This document shows, one piece after another, positions 25,129 to 34,207 of a stretch of 64,000 bases of DNA; position 1 is the stretch's first letter; every line of letters begins with the position of its first letter. The stretch is from Chitinophagaceae bacterium. GTDB lineage: Bacteria > Bacteroidota > Bacteroidia > Chitinophagales > Chitinophagaceae. The stretch is from positions 186,001 through 250,000 of the forward strand of contig JADJLJ010000002.1 in NCBI GenBank assembly GCA_016710165.1, given 5' to 3'. The translations under genes and the position numbers were made by a program. The notes under the pieces are model-generated. The model did not search any database and had not been told where the DNA came from. It worked only from the letters and a program-made list of their open reading frames with translations.

Positions 25129-26214
25129 ATGAAAACGAAAGAGAAGAGAATTTTTTTTACCAAAAATCTGCTTCACTGGGATAAGAACAAAAACAGCAGG
25201 ATGATGCCCTGGAAGGGAGAAAAGGACCCGTATAAGATCTGGCTCAGCGAAATAATCCTGCAGCAAACAAGGGTGGAGCAGGGCTGGGACTATTACAACC
25301 GTTTTTTGAAAATCTTTCCAACGATCATAAGACTGGCTAATGCTTCTGAGGTAAGGGTATTTAAATTGTGGGAGGGATTAGGCTATTACAGCCGCTGCAA
25401 AAACCTGATCGCTACGGCCCGTTTTATTGCTAAAGAAAAAAAGGGAAAGTTTCCGGACAGCTATGAAGAGATACGCTCTTTAAAAGGAGTTGGGCCCTAC
25501 ACGGCAGCAGCGATCGCTTCTTTTGCCTTCAATTTGCCTTATGCCGTGGTAGATGGAAATGTATTCCGGGTCCTTTCCCGGTATTTTGGAATAAGCAAAG
25601 ATGTTAACAGCAGCGAAGGAAAGAGAATATTTACCGCTCTTGCCAATGAATTATTGCACCAGGGGCAGCCGGGTATTTATAACCAGGCAATAATGGATTT
25701 TGGCGCTGTAGTGTGCAAGCCGCAAAAGCCATTGTGTGCTGCCTGTCCGCTGAAAAAAGAATGTGTTGCCTGTTTACAAAACAAGGTTGAAAAATTACCC
25801 CGGAAGACAAAACCACCGGCTAAAAGAAAAAGGTGGTTCAGTTATTTGATCGTTGAGCACAACGGAAAGGTATATGTACGCAAACGGGGCAAGAAAGACA
25901 TCTGGGAAAACCTGTACGAATTTGTTTTAGTAGAAGGGACCAGGAAGGTCACCATTGAAGCGATTAAAGCTTCTTCGATTTTTAAGGAACTTGGTCACAA
26001 CAATACGGTGCAGATCCGTTCTGTTTCAAAAACATACCAGCAGCAATTATCTCACCAGGCGATCCAGGGGTATTTCATTCATCTCCTGACAAAAAAAGCA
26101 CCTTCGCTTGAAAAATATGAAGCGGTTTCACCTGAAAAACTGGCCAAACTGCCCTTTCCCCGGTATATAACCAGGTATTTGGATGAAAGCGGGGTAAAGG
26201 CATTTGAAAGATAA
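25129..26214 (+). CDS. mutY: A/G-specific adenine glycosylase MutY
   Basis: 361 aa. The helix-hairpin-helix GPD fold shows the catalytic Glu in WLSEIILQQTRV (about 42-53), LKGVGPYTAAAIASFAF (the HhH) and the Asp in AVVDGNVFRV. The iron-sulfur cluster ligands are C-x6-C-x2-C-x5-C in VCKPQKPLCAACPLKKEC. The C-terminal NUDIX-like domain (about 235-355) recognises 8-oxoG. It removes adenine opposite 8-oxoguanine. The start (MKTKEKRIFFTKNLL) is supported by length. It is divergent from HU with 214 bp between starts, a stretch that is AT-rich without clear structure. Confidence 0.95.
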   Translation: MKTKEKRIFFTKNLLHWDKNKNSRMMPWKGEKDPYKIWLSEIILQQTRVEQGWDYYNRFLKIFPTIIRLANASEVRVFKLWEGLGYYSRCKNLIATARFIAKEKKGKFPDSYEEIRSLKGVGPYTAAAIASFAFNLPYAVVDGNVFRVLSRYFGISKDVNSSEGKRIFTALANELLHQGQPGIYNQAIMDFGAVVCKPQKPLCAACPLKKECVACLQNKVEKLPRKTKPPAKRKRWFSYLIVEHNGKVYVRKRGKKDIWENLYEFVLVEGTRKVTIEAIKASSIFKELGHNNTVQIRSVSKTYQQQLSHQAIQGYFIHLLTKKAPSLEKYEAVSPEKLAKLPFPRYITRYLDESGVKAFER

Positions 26215-26278
26215 AAATGTATCTTTAAATTTGTTGTAACACATTACAAGCCGATGGGTCCGGCATAAATCAACTATT

Positions 26279-26716
26279 ATGAGAGGAGTAAACAGGGTAA
26301 TGCTGATAGGCAATCTTGGTAAAGACCCGGATATGCAGTTCCTGGAAGGGAATATTGCCGTTGCAAAGTTCTCACTCGCTACAACAGAGACATACAAGGA
26401 CAGGAGCGGAAAACTGATCTCTCAAACGGAGTGGCATACGGTTGTTCTTTGGAGGGGACTGGCAGAACTTGCCCAGAAATACCTGCACAAGGGAAGCCTG
26501 GTCTATATTGAGGGCCGCCTGAAAACACGTAGCTGGGAGGACAAGGAGGGGAATAAAAAATTTGCAACAGAAGTAGTGGGAGATAATCTTATTATGCTCG
26601 ATAAAAGAACGGATGGCAGCCATCCGGGCCAGGGTTTTGATGGGTTGGAAAACCCCGATGCCGATACTGGTATGCCACCCCACCCGGATGAGGGTGCCGA
26701 GCGCCTGCCTTTTTAG
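26279..26716 (+). CDS. ssb: Single-stranded DNA-binding protein
   Basis: 145 aa. The OB-fold is recognisable from MRGVNRVMLIGNLGKDPDMQ, KFSLATTETYK, TEWHTVVLWRGLAELAQKY and GSLVYIEGRLKTRSW. A short disordered linker follows, and the tail ends in ERLPF, a slightly changed form of the DDDIPF/LPF tip by which SSB recruits partners. It coats single-stranded DNA as a tetramer during replication and repair. It stands between mutY and gldE on the same strand. Confidence 0.95.
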   Translation: MRGVNRVMLIGNLGKDPDMQFLEGNIAVAKFSLATTETYKDRSGKLISQTEWHTVVLWRGLAELAQKYLHKGSLVYIEGRLKTRSWEDKEGNKKFATEVVGDNLIMLDKRTDGSHPGQGFDGLENPDADTGMPPHPDEGAERLPF

Positions 26717-26746
26717 GAATATAATTTTTTACATAAACTTTTTGTT

Positions 26747-28090
26747 TTGGATCATCATTCGGTTCATGAATTTATCGGTTTAACCAGGTTCTTCTTTTTG
26801 GCAATAACCCCTGCTGCTACCACCGTACTCATTATCCTGGTCATTCTTCTTTTCATGTTGTCTTTTTTGATGGCGGGTTCTGAGATCGCTTTTTTTTCTC
26901 TCACGTTCAAGGATATCAATGTACTTAAAACAAAAAAGCAACCGGCCTATCGCCGGATCGTGAGTTTACTTGATCAGCCTAAAACGCTGCTGGCGTCCAT
27001 GCTGATAAGCAACAGTTTCATAAACATCGGGATCATCCTCATCTCAAATATTTTAATTGACAGCTGGATCGCCGGACTGCAATTGACCTTTTGGCCGGTT
27101 TTTCTGCTTAAGGTAGGCTCGGTTACTTTTTTATTGCTGCTTTTTGGTGAAGTGCTGCCAAAAGTATGGGCAACACATCATAAGATCTGGTTTGCTGCCA
27201 CCGCATCCCTGGTCATTGAAATATTCGGCAGCATCTTTTACCGGTTCAGTAAACGGATGGTCAGGCTGAGTGACCGGGTTGAAAGAAGATTTTCTTCTGA
27301 ATCTTCTTCCACCATGGATTCAAGCAATCTGGATTATGCCATAGACCTTTTACCGGAACATGAAGCAACCTCCGAAGAAAAATCAATACTCAAGGGCATC
27401 AGGAAATTCGGAGATACCACGGTAAAACAGGTAATGCGCACCCGGCTGGATGTTTGCGGCATCGACCACAGCTACCCTTTCCGGGATGTTATTAAGAAGA
27501 TCGAAGAACTGCATTATTCCAGGTTACCGGTGTACCGCCATAACCTGGATGAAGTGGTTGGCATGCTGCATACGAAAGACATTCTGCCGTTCATAAATGA
27601 GCCGGCGGAATTTGACTGGCATACGCTCATGCGCCAGCCCTATTTTGTACATGAACAAAAACTGATCGAAGACCTTTTGCAGGAATTCCGCAACAGGCGC
27701 ATACACTTTGCGGTTGTGGTGGATGAGTTTGGCGGTACTTCCGGAATTGTAACCCTGGAAGACGTGATGGAGGAGATCATCGGGGAAATAAAAGATGAAT
27801 TTGACGAGGAAGAAAGCAATAATAAAAAGATCGACGATCATAATTACATCTTCGAAGGGAAGACAATGATCAATGATGCTTGTAAAGCAATGAAATTGCC
27901 GGCGGATACATTTGATGCCCTCCGGGGCGACAGTGATTCACTGGCGGGCCTGGTACTGGAGATCGCCGGTGAATTCCCGCAGGTGAATGAAGAAGTGGCA
28001 AGCGGTGATTATATCTTTGTTCCGCTGGAAATACATAAGAACCGCCTGGATAAAATAAAGATCACGATCAAACCCGCCAATCCCGAATAA
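26747..28090 (+). CDS. gldE: GldE: gliding-motility-associated CNNM/CorC-like membrane protein
   Basis: 447 aa, TTG start at 26747; the frame has a stop codon a few codons upstream and no nearer ATG that keeps the first helix. Residues about 20-215 are a DUF21/CNNM transmembrane domain (3-4 helices, with AGSEIAFFSL and LLLFGEVLPKVWA). Two CBS domains follow (about 225-345, with VMRTRLDVCGI and EEIIGEIKDEFDEEE) and a C-terminal CorC_HlyC domain. In Flavobacterium, GldE is partly redundant with GldD for gliding and T9SS function. The gene directly precedes gldD with 2 bp between stop and start, as in other Bacteroidota. Confidence 0.92.
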   Translation: MDHHSVHEFIGLTRFFFLAITPAATTVLIILVILLFMLSFLMAGSEIAFFSLTFKDINVLKTKKQPAYRRIVSLLDQPKTLLASMLISNSFINIGIILISNILIDSWIAGLQLTFWPVFLLKVGSVTFLLLLFGEVLPKVWATHHKIWFAATASLVIEIFGSIFYRFSKRMVRLSDRVERRFSSESSSTMDSSNLDYAIDLLPEHEATSEEKSILKGIRKFGDTTVKQVMRTRLDVCGIDHSYPFRDVIKKIEELHYSRLPVYRHNLDEVVGMLHTKDILPFINEPAEFDWHTLMRQPYFVHEQKLIEDLLQEFRNRRIHFAVVVDEFGGTSGIVTLEDVMEEIIGEIKDEFDEEESNNKKIDDHNYIFEGKTMINDACKAMKLPADTFDALRGDSDSLAGLVLEIAGEFPQVNEEVASGDYIFVPLEIHKNRLDKIKITIKPANPE

Positions 28091-28092
28091 CT

Positions 28093-28773
28093 ATGAAAAA
28101 AACGGTTTCAAGACCTCCTGGTTTTTCCCCTCTTTGCCTGTTACCTTTTGCCTGTTGCCTGTTCCTGATTGCTTCCTGCAACGCTCCCTATGTTTCCAAA
28201 AAAAGAGGATACTACAAAATTGATTTTCCAGAGAGGAAATATATTTCTTTGGAAGAAAAGGGATTCCCATACACATTCGAATACCCGGTCTATGCGAAGA
28301 TCGTAAAGGACAGCACATACTTCGACCAGGATACACTTAACCCGTATTGGATCAATATTGATTTTCCACAGTTTGGCGGAAGGATATTTTTGAGTTACAA
28401 GGCCATTGGCGGCAGGTCAACCTATAAAGTGAAGCAGGCCGATGGCACTTATAAGGACTCCGTTGGTTTAAATGTATTTGATTACATGGTGAATGATGCC
28501 TTTAAACTGACCAGCAAAAATGAGGCGGTTGCGTCCTCCATCAACGACAGCCTGTTCCAGACAAAGAACGGTATCACCGGGGTCTTCTTCCGGGTGGGGG
28601 GCAATGCAGCTACCGCCAAACAGTTTTTTATGAGTGATACAACAAGGAATTTTTTCAGGGGGGCCCTCTATTTTGATGTAACCCCCAATGCCGATTCACT
28701 CAAACCTGTTCAGGATTTTTTACAAAAAGACATCGACCACCTGATCAATACCTTCCGGTGGACAAATAAATAA
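28093..28773 (+). CDS. gldD: GldD gliding motility lipoprotein
   Basis: 226 aa. The signal peptide is long and ends in LIASC (Cys29), a lipobox. The mature part includes YYKIDFPERKYI, a repeated DFP motif in the family (WINIDFPQFGGRIFLSYK), and a C-terminal region GVFFRVGGNAATAKQFF. GldD is a lipoprotein required for gliding and for T9SS secretion in Flavobacterium; its biochemical role is not known. The signal peptide codons contain GCCTGTT repeated three times (about 28138-28167), similar in style to the intergenic repeat words. Confidence 0.92.
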   Translation: MKKTVSRPPGFSPLCLLPFACCLFLIASCNAPYVSKKRGYYKIDFPERKYISLEEKGFPYTFEYPVYAKIVKDSTYFDQDTLNPYWINIDFPQFGGRIFLSYKAIGGRSTYKVKQADGTYKDSVGLNVFDYMVNDAFKLTSKNEAVASSINDSLFQTKNGITGVFFRVGGNAATAKQFFMSDTTRNFFRGALYFDVTPNADSLKPVQDFLQKDIDHLINTFRWTNK

Positions 28774-28828
28774 CTCTCTTTTTCTATAGTTTGGCATCCA
28801 TTTCAGCCGTTTAACCCTGCGCTTTCGT

Positions 28829-28836
28829 TATTTTTG
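28829..28836 (+). promoter_or_regulatory. -7 box (TATTTTTG) of the DUF3109 gene
   Basis: TATTTTTG ends 8 nt before the ATG at 28844, predicting a leader of only a couple of bases. It shows the DUF3109 gene has its own promoter after gldD. Confidence 0.5.
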
Positions 28837-28843
28837 CAGCCTT

Positions 28844-29425
28844 ATGATTGCAATAGATAATATCCTGGTCAGTGATGAGGTATTAAGGGAACAGTTCGTT
28901 TGCGACCTTTCAAAATGCAAAGGTGCATGCTGTGTGGACGGTGATGCCGGCGCCCCGCTGGCAAAAGAGGAACTGGATAAGATAAACGAGGTGTATGATA
29001 CCGTTTTGCCCTACCTGAACAATGAAAGTAAAAAAGAACTGGAACGGCAGGGCAGGTATGTGTATGATAAGGAATTTGGCTGGGTTACTCCAACTATTGA
29101 AAGCAAGGTCTGTGTGTATGGCATCAAAGATGGATCCGGTATTGTCAAGTGTGGCATTGAACAGGCTTATCTCGAGGGAAAGATAAAATGGAAAAAGCCA
29201 ATCAGTTGCCACCTCTTCCCCGTAATTACCAAAAGCAGCAAACACAGCGATAATGTGTATGTGAATTATGAACCCCGGGAAGATAACTGCAAAGCAGCCT
29301 GTGCTCTGGGAAAAAAACTGAAAGTGCCCGTATATGTCTTCCTGAAAGAAGCACTGGTACGGAAATTCGGGCAAAAATTCTACAATGCACTGGAAGCCAC
29401 CGCTGCGCATTTAAATAAAAAATAA
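28844..29425 (+). CDS. DUF3109 cysteine-rich protein
   Basis: 193 aa, with ten cysteines in family positions: FVCDLSKCKGACCVDGDAG near the N-terminus, KVCVYGIKDGSGIVKCG in the middle, SCHLFPV and NCKAACALG later. Such spacing points to a metal or iron-sulfur site of the YkgJ/UPF0153 type. The cellular role is unknown. Beta-lactamase follows 12 bp downstream on the same strand, so the two may share a transcript. Confidence 0.88.
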   Translation: MIAIDNILVSDEVLREQFVCDLSKCKGACCVDGDAGAPLAKEELDKINEVYDTVLPYLNNESKKELERQGRYVYDKEFGWVTPTIESKVCVYGIKDGSGIVKCGIEQAYLEGKIKWKKPISCHLFPVITKSSKHSDNVYVNYEPREDNCKAACALGKKLKVPVYVFLKEALVRKFGQKFYNALEATAAHLNKK

Positions 29426-29437
29426 TTTACTGCTACC

Positions 29438-30271
29438 ATGAAAAGAATTCATACGTCCTTATTCCTTCTTTCCTGTTCTTTACTCTTTTTTGCCTGTACC
29501 GTTAACAAAGCCACGAACGACGACAGCCTGAAAAAATATTTTGATGAGAACAACGTAGACGGTTGCTTTACCATGCTCGACAATGCCAGCGGGGAGATAA
29601 CGGTTTATAATATGAAGCTGGATACCATGCGCTTTTCCCCTGCATCAACATTTAAGATCGTGAACTCTTTGATCGGTTTGCAGACAGGGATCATCGTGGA
29701 TGAGAATATGCTGATAAAATGGGACGGGCAGATCCGCTTTTACCCCAATGGAGATACCGCCCGGAACTGGAATAAGGATATGGGCATGACCGAAGCGTTT
29801 AAAGCAAGCAATGTGCCTTATTACCAGGAAGTGGCCCGGCGGATCGGAGCTGATACCATGAAACAATGGATCGACAGCATCGGTTACGGCAACAAGGATA
29901 TCAGCGGCCCCATTGATTCATTCTGGCTGAACAATAAACTGAAGATATCCCCCGATGAGCAGCTGGGCCTCCTGAAAAAACTGTACTTCGACCAGTTGCC
30001 CTTCCGCAAAACTGTTCAGCAGCAGGTAAAGGATGCAATGCTGCAGGACAATAATACGGCATACAAATTGAGCTATAAAACCGGCTGGGGTTTTGGTGTT
30101 GATGGCAATGCCCAGGGCTGGATGACCGGTTGGATCGAGGAGAATAATCATGTTTATTTCTTTGTGACTTTCGTAAAAGCCCCGGACCGGGATACTGATA
30201 TTGCCACCGCAAGAATGAATATTACCAGGGGCATTCTAAAACAGTATGGTTTTTTTGAGGGGAAGAAATAG
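29438..30271 (+). CDS. Class D (OXA-type) beta-lactamase, lipoprotein
   Basis: 277 aa. All class D motifs are present at nearly canonical numbers: STFK with Ser70-Lys73, S-N-V (124-126), YGN (150-152), Trp163 (FWLNNKL) and KTG (214-216). The signal peptide ends LLFFAC (Cys20), a lipobox, so the enzyme should be tethered to a membrane rather than free in the periplasm. It hydrolyses beta-lactams through an acyl-serine with a carboxylated Lys. The chromosomal setting beside DUF3109 and the Bat gene suggests an intrinsic gene rather than an acquired cassette: no integron or IS is near, and composition looks like its neighbours. Confidence 0.92.
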   Translation: MKRIHTSLFLLSCSLLFFACTVNKATNDDSLKKYFDENNVDGCFTMLDNASGEITVYNMKLDTMRFSPASTFKIVNSLIGLQTGIIVDENMLIKWDGQIRFYPNGDTARNWNKDMGMTEAFKASNVPYYQEVARRIGADTMKQWIDSIGYGNKDISGPIDSFWLNNKLKISPDEQLGLLKKLYFDQLPFRKTVQQQVKDAMLQDNNTAYKLSYKTGWGFGVDGNAQGWMTGWIEENNHVYFFVTFVKAPDRDTDIATARMNITRGILKQYGFFEGKK

Positions 30272-30341
30272 CCGGGTTGCTTATGAACAGGCCCTCAATT
30301 TAACACTTTACTTACCCGGCAGTTCCTTAATTTGCCAGCCC

Positions 30342-32045
30342 ATGTTACGCTTTCAGCATATCTCATATCTTCTGCTCCTGGCTGCCATCCCGGTGCTTGC
30401 TGTGCTGTACTATCTTGTCATCAGCTGGAAGAAAAAAACAATAAAGAGGATCGGCGATGAAAACCTGGTAAAGCAGCTCATAAAGAATCATTCATCCCGA
30501 CGTTTTGCCATAAAATTTTTACTCATTGTATCCGCTTTTGCGCTGGGAGTTTTTGCGCTGGCCAATCTCCGTAAACCGGGTGGGGTAGAAAAAGTGAACC
30601 GCAGCGGCATCGATATCATGATCGCCCTGGATGTGAGCAAGAGCATGCTGGCCGAAGACATCAAACCAAACAGGCTGGAACGGGCGAAGCAATCCCTTAC
30701 CCGGCTGGTCGACAGACTGAGCAACGACCGTATCGGCATCGTGCTGTTTGCAGGCAGGGCATACCTGCAAATGCCGTTGACCGGCGATCATGGCGCTGCA
30801 AAAATGTATCTTTCTTCCGCCAGTACCGATGTGGTACCCACACAGGGAACTGTAATTGCCGATGCGCTGAAGATGTGCTACGCTTCATTCAACCCAAAAG
30901 AAAAAAAATACAAGGCCGTTGTTTTGATCAGTGATGGGGAAGACCATGACGAAGGGGCAGTAGAAACCGCGGGGCAAATGGCGGAGAACGGGATCATCAT
31001 CAACACCGTGGGGATTGGCTCACCGATGGGGGCCACCTTTACCGATGAACTGACAAACCAGCCCAAGAAGGATAATAGCGGGAACATAGTGATCAGCAAA
31101 CTGAATGAAGAAGAATTGAAAAAGATCGCCGCAGAAGGCAAAGGCACCTACCAGTTATTTACCAGCACCGATGATCTGGTAAGCAGGCTGGAAGCACAAC
31201 TGGAGAACATGGACCAGCGAACGATCACCGAAGATTCCCAGGTGAATTACATGAACTACTTTCCTTATTTTCTTGCAGCGGCATTCATCTTATTGATCCT
31301 TGAATTCTTTGTTTCTGAAACAAGAGGTCAACGCCGGCAGAGATCAACGCCGGCAGAAAGAACTGCGGTACCCGCTTTTCTGTTCTTCCTCTCCTGTTCC
31401 TTATTCTCATCCGTTTCCTTCGCTCAGAATAATGAAAAGACCCTGATCAAAAAAGGGAATGAGGCCTATGAGAAAAAGGATTATGCGAATGCAGTTACCA
31501 ACTACCGGCAGGCAGCAGAAAAAGGCCCGGGCAATCCCGTAGCCAGTTATAATTTAGGGAATGCCCTGTATAAGACTGACAAGCCCGATGAGGCCATCGG
31601 GGCGTATGAAAATGCACTTGGCAAGGCCGGATCAAAGGCAGACAGGGCAAAGGCATTTTATAATAAGGGGGTAGTGCTTCAGAACAGCAAAAAAATACCT
31701 GAATGCATTGAAGCCTATAAAAATGCATTGAAACTGGACCCGGCAGATGAAGATGCCCGTCAAAACCTTCAAAAAGCATTGCAGCAGCAAAAGCAGGAGG
31801 AACAGAAAAAAGATAATAAAGAAAACAAAGAAAAAAAGAAGCCGAAAGAAGACCAGAAAAAGAAGGAGCAGGAAAAGCAAAAGCAGCAGGAGCAGAATGA
31901 ACTACCCAAACCACAGCCATCCAAACTAACCAAGCAGGATGCGGAAGAAAAATTAAAAGCCCTGCTGCAACAGGAAAAAAACCTGCAGGATAAATTAAGG
32001 CGGGTAAATACAGGCACGGTTGCCAAACCGGAGAAGGACTGGTAA
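30342..32045 (+). CDS. BatB-BatC fusion: VWA-domain protein joined to TPR protein
   Basis: 567 aa from ATG 30342 (MLRFQHISYLLLLAAIPVL). Two N-terminal helices (about 8-27 and 56-75) lead to a VWA domain with MIDAS DVSKS (97-101), and a third helix (about 302-322) is the usual BatB end. The chain continues through a basic linker into a second hydrophobic, signal-like segment (about 338-358, FLFFLSCSLFSSVSFAQ) and then TPR repeats with a Lys/Gln-rich tail: the layout of BatC. So two normally separate Bat (aerotolerance) proteins are read as one. The linker DNA holds a direct duplication. An in-frame extension to 30246 overlaps the beta-lactamase and is rejected. Confidence 0.85.
   Translation: MLRFQHISYLLLLAAIPVLAVLYYLVISWKKKTIKRIGDENLVKQLIKNHSSRRFAIKFLLIVSAFALGVFALANLRKPGGVEKVNRSGIDIMIALDVSKSMLAEDIKPNRLERAKQSLTRLVDRLSNDRIGIVLFAGRAYLQMPLTGDHGAAKMYLSSASTDVVPTQGTVIADALKMCYASFNPKEKKYKAVVLISDGEDHDEGAVETAGQMAENGIIINTVGIGSPMGATFTDELTNQPKKDNSGNIVISKLNEEELKKIAAEGKGTYQLFTSTDDLVSRLEAQLENMDQRTITEDSQVNYMNYFPYFLAAAFILLILEFFVSETRGQRRQRSTPAERTAVPAFLFFLSCSLFSSVSFAQNNEKTLIKKGNEAYEKKDYANAVTNYRQAAEKGPGNPVASYNLGNALYKTDKPDEAIGAYENALGKAGSKADRAKAFYNKGVVLQNSKKIPECIEAYKNALKLDPADEDARQNLQKALQQQKQEEQKKDNKENKEKKKPKEDQKKKEQEKQKQQEQNELPKPQPSKLTKQDAEEKLKALLQQEKNLQDKLRRVNTGTVAKPEKDW
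31328..31357 (+). repeat. Tandem TCAACGCCGGCAGA in the BatB-BatC linker
   Basis: The 14-bp word stands at 31328-31341 and 31344-31357, period 16, exactly in the linker between the BatB-like and BatC-like halves. It encodes the basic QRRQRSTPAER stretch. Confidence 0.75.
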
Positions 32046-32095
32046 AGAAGATCCCCATCAACGCTGGTCCATAAACAATCCCGTCATTTTATTGT

Positions 32096-32103
32096 TACTT
32101 TTG
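32096..32103 (+). promoter_or_regulatory. -7 box (TACTTTTG) of ispG
   Basis: TACTTTTG ends 5 nt before the ATG at 32108, the same arrangement as tsaE, so this mRNA is predicted to be leaderless. Confidence 0.55.
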
Positions 32104-32107
32104 CATT

Positions 32108-34114
32108 ATGCAGTTTTATTGTGAATCCCTTACATCATACAGGCGCCTCAAAACAAGAGAGGTTAAGGTTGGTAACCTGTTATTGGGCAACGGGCACCCT
32201 ATCCGGGTGCAAACCATGACCACCACCGACAGCATGGATACCATGGCCACGGTGGAACAATCCATCCGCTGCATTGAGGCAGGTGCAGAACTAATCCGTA
32301 TCACAGCCCCCTCCAAAAAAGAGGCAGAGAACTTGCAGAACATCAAGGATGAATTGCGCAGGCGGGGATACGATACACCCCTGGTGGCAGATATACATTT
32401 TACTCCCAATGCGGCAGAGATCGCTGCACGGATCGTAGAGAAAGTGCGGGTGAACCCCGGCAATTATGTTGATAAGAAGAAATTTGAGCAGATAGAATAT
32501 ACGGATGCGGAATATGCAGAAGAGATCGAACGCATACGGGAACGATTTACACCGTTGGTAAGGATCTGCAGGGAACACGGTACTGCCATGCGCATCGGTA
32601 CCAATCACGGCAGCTTAAGCGACCGGATCATGAGCCGCTATGGCGATACGGCCATTGGTATGGTGGAAAGTGCCATGGAATTCTTACGCATTGCCCGTTC
32701 TGAGGATTACCACAATATCATATTGAGCATGAAGAGCAGCAACCCGCTGGTGATGGTACAGGCTTACCGGCTTCTTATTAAGCACATGCTGGATGAATTC
32801 GGAGAATGTTATCCATTGCATCTTGGCGTTACCGAAGCAGGGGATGGGGAAGACGGAAGAATAAAATCAGCGATCGGCATCGGTACGTTGCTGGAAGACG
32901 GTATCGGGGATACGGTCCGGGTTTCACTTACCGAAGACTCGGAGTTTGAAATTCCTGTCTGCAAAGACCTGGTGAAGCGTTATCCGGCCAATGATCAACG
33001 GTCAACGGCCGGCGGCAAAATGCCTTCCATCGGAAAACTTCCTTATTCTCCGTTTGAATACAGGCGCAGGGAAACATTCGAAGTGGGTAATATCGGGGCC
33101 AGGCATGTGCCTGTTGTAATTGCCGACCTGGGCAAGATCGAAAACATTGCACATGAGCATCTGCAAAGCATTGGATACAGCTATGATGAAGTCACCGACA
33201 AGTGGAACATCAGCGACAGCGCCGCTGATTATGTATTCACCGGACACCAACTGCTCCCCTTTGAGCTGCCGGGCACTTTAAAAGTGATCGTTTACCCGGC
33301 AACATGGGAAGGAGCAACGGATAAACAAAAATACCTGCCTATCTTTTCAGACAAAGGATATATTGAAGCAGGGTCCAAAAGCGACCTGCTGAATTTTGTG
33401 ATGATCGATTGTTTCAACGATGATACAGCGATCAATGATTTCACTTTCCTGGATGAACTTGCGAATGACAAAAAAGCGGTGCTTTGTTTAAGCAGTACCA
33501 ACCAAAATGCCCTGCAAAGTGTTCGCCGCATGTTCATGGAGCTGCAAACGCGGAATATTAAAAACCCGGTGGTGCTGATCACAGACAGCGGTGGACAGAC
33601 ACCCGATGAACACCTGATCCATTTTGCCACAGAAACCGGTGGACTTTTCCTGGACGGATTTGGCGATGGTATTTGCCTTGGATACAGCAACAAGGCACAG
33701 ATGGGAACTGTAAAGGCCAGTGGCCGTACTTATCTGGAAGTGAAAGATATTTACCAGTTCACCAACAATACGGCATTCTCCATCCTGCAGGCAGCACGTA
33801 CAAGGATCTCCAAAACAGAATACATCAGCTGCCCAAGTTGCGGCAGAACATTGTTTGACCTGCAGGAAACCACGGCGAAGATCCGTGCTGTTACCAATCA
33901 CCTGAAAGGGGTGAAGATCGCCATTATGGGCTGTATCGTAAACGGCCCCGGCGAAATGGCCGATGCAGACTTTGGTTATGTGGGTAGCGGGCCAGGAAAG
34001 ATCACGTTGTACCGTGGAAAGGAAGTGGTAAAAAGAAATGTGAGCAGTGAAGTAGCGGTTGATGAACTGATAAACCTGATAAAGGAGAACGGGGCATGGG
34101 TGGAACCTCAGTAA
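32108..34114 (+). CDS. ispG: 4-hydroxy-3-methylbut-2-en-1-yl diphosphate synthase IspG (three-domain form)
   Basis: 668 aa, far longer than the 370-aa E. coli enzyme because of an inserted middle domain (about residues 290-560), as in plants, chlamydiae and Bacteroidota. The N-terminal TIM barrel starts VGNLLLGNGHPIRVQTMTTT and includes LVADIHFTP and MRIGTNHGSLS. The C-terminal 4Fe-4S domain has ISCPSCGRTLFDL (about 571-583) and MGCIVNGPGEMADADFGYVG (about 606-625). It converts MEcPP to HMBPP in the MEP isoprenoid pathway. The next gene, nadB, is 93 bp on, behind an AT-rich hairpin. Confidence 0.96.
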   Translation: MQFYCESLTSYRRLKTREVKVGNLLLGNGHPIRVQTMTTTDSMDTMATVEQSIRCIEAGAELIRITAPSKKEAENLQNIKDELRRRGYDTPLVADIHFTPNAAEIAARIVEKVRVNPGNYVDKKKFEQIEYTDAEYAEEIERIRERFTPLVRICREHGTAMRIGTNHGSLSDRIMSRYGDTAIGMVESAMEFLRIARSEDYHNIILSMKSSNPLVMVQAYRLLIKHMLDEFGECYPLHLGVTEAGDGEDGRIKSAIGIGTLLEDGIGDTVRVSLTEDSEFEIPVCKDLVKRYPANDQRSTAGGKMPSIGKLPYSPFEYRRRETFEVGNIGARHVPVVIADLGKIENIAHEHLQSIGYSYDEVTDKWNISDSAADYVFTGHQLLPFELPGTLKVIVYPATWEGATDKQKYLPIFSDKGYIEAGSKSDLLNFVMIDCFNDDTAINDFTFLDELANDKKAVLCLSSTNQNALQSVRRMFMELQTRNIKNPVVLITDSGGQTPDEHLIHFATETGGLFLDGFGDGICLGYSNKAQMGTVKASGRTYLEVKDIYQFTNNTAFSILQAARTRISKTEYISCPSCGRTLFDLQETTAKIRAVTNHLKGVKIAIMGCIVNGPGEMADADFGYVGSGPGKITLYRGKEVVKRNVSSEVAVDELINLIKENGAWVEPQ

Positions 34115-34207
34115 GTAAAAATTAAAAAGTTAAAAGTCAAAATTACTGTATGATCTTTTTACTGCTGACTTTTTGATTTTCGCCTTTTAACTTTTGATTT
34201 AAGAACT
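34115..34207. repeat. AT-rich inverted repeat of GTTAAAAGTCAAAA words
   Basis: The spacer between ispG and nadB is nearly all low complexity: AAAAGTTAAAAGTCAAAATT on the left and, in inverted sense, AAATCAAAAGTTAAAAGGCG on the right. The arms can pair around a short centre. No promoter stands out. Confidence 0.6.

Noticed and set aside
31632..31880. Leu/Phe-rich open frame opposite the Lys-rich tail of the Bat fusion
   Set aside because: It is the complement of AAG/AAA-rich codons; the membrane-like look is an artefact of low complexity.
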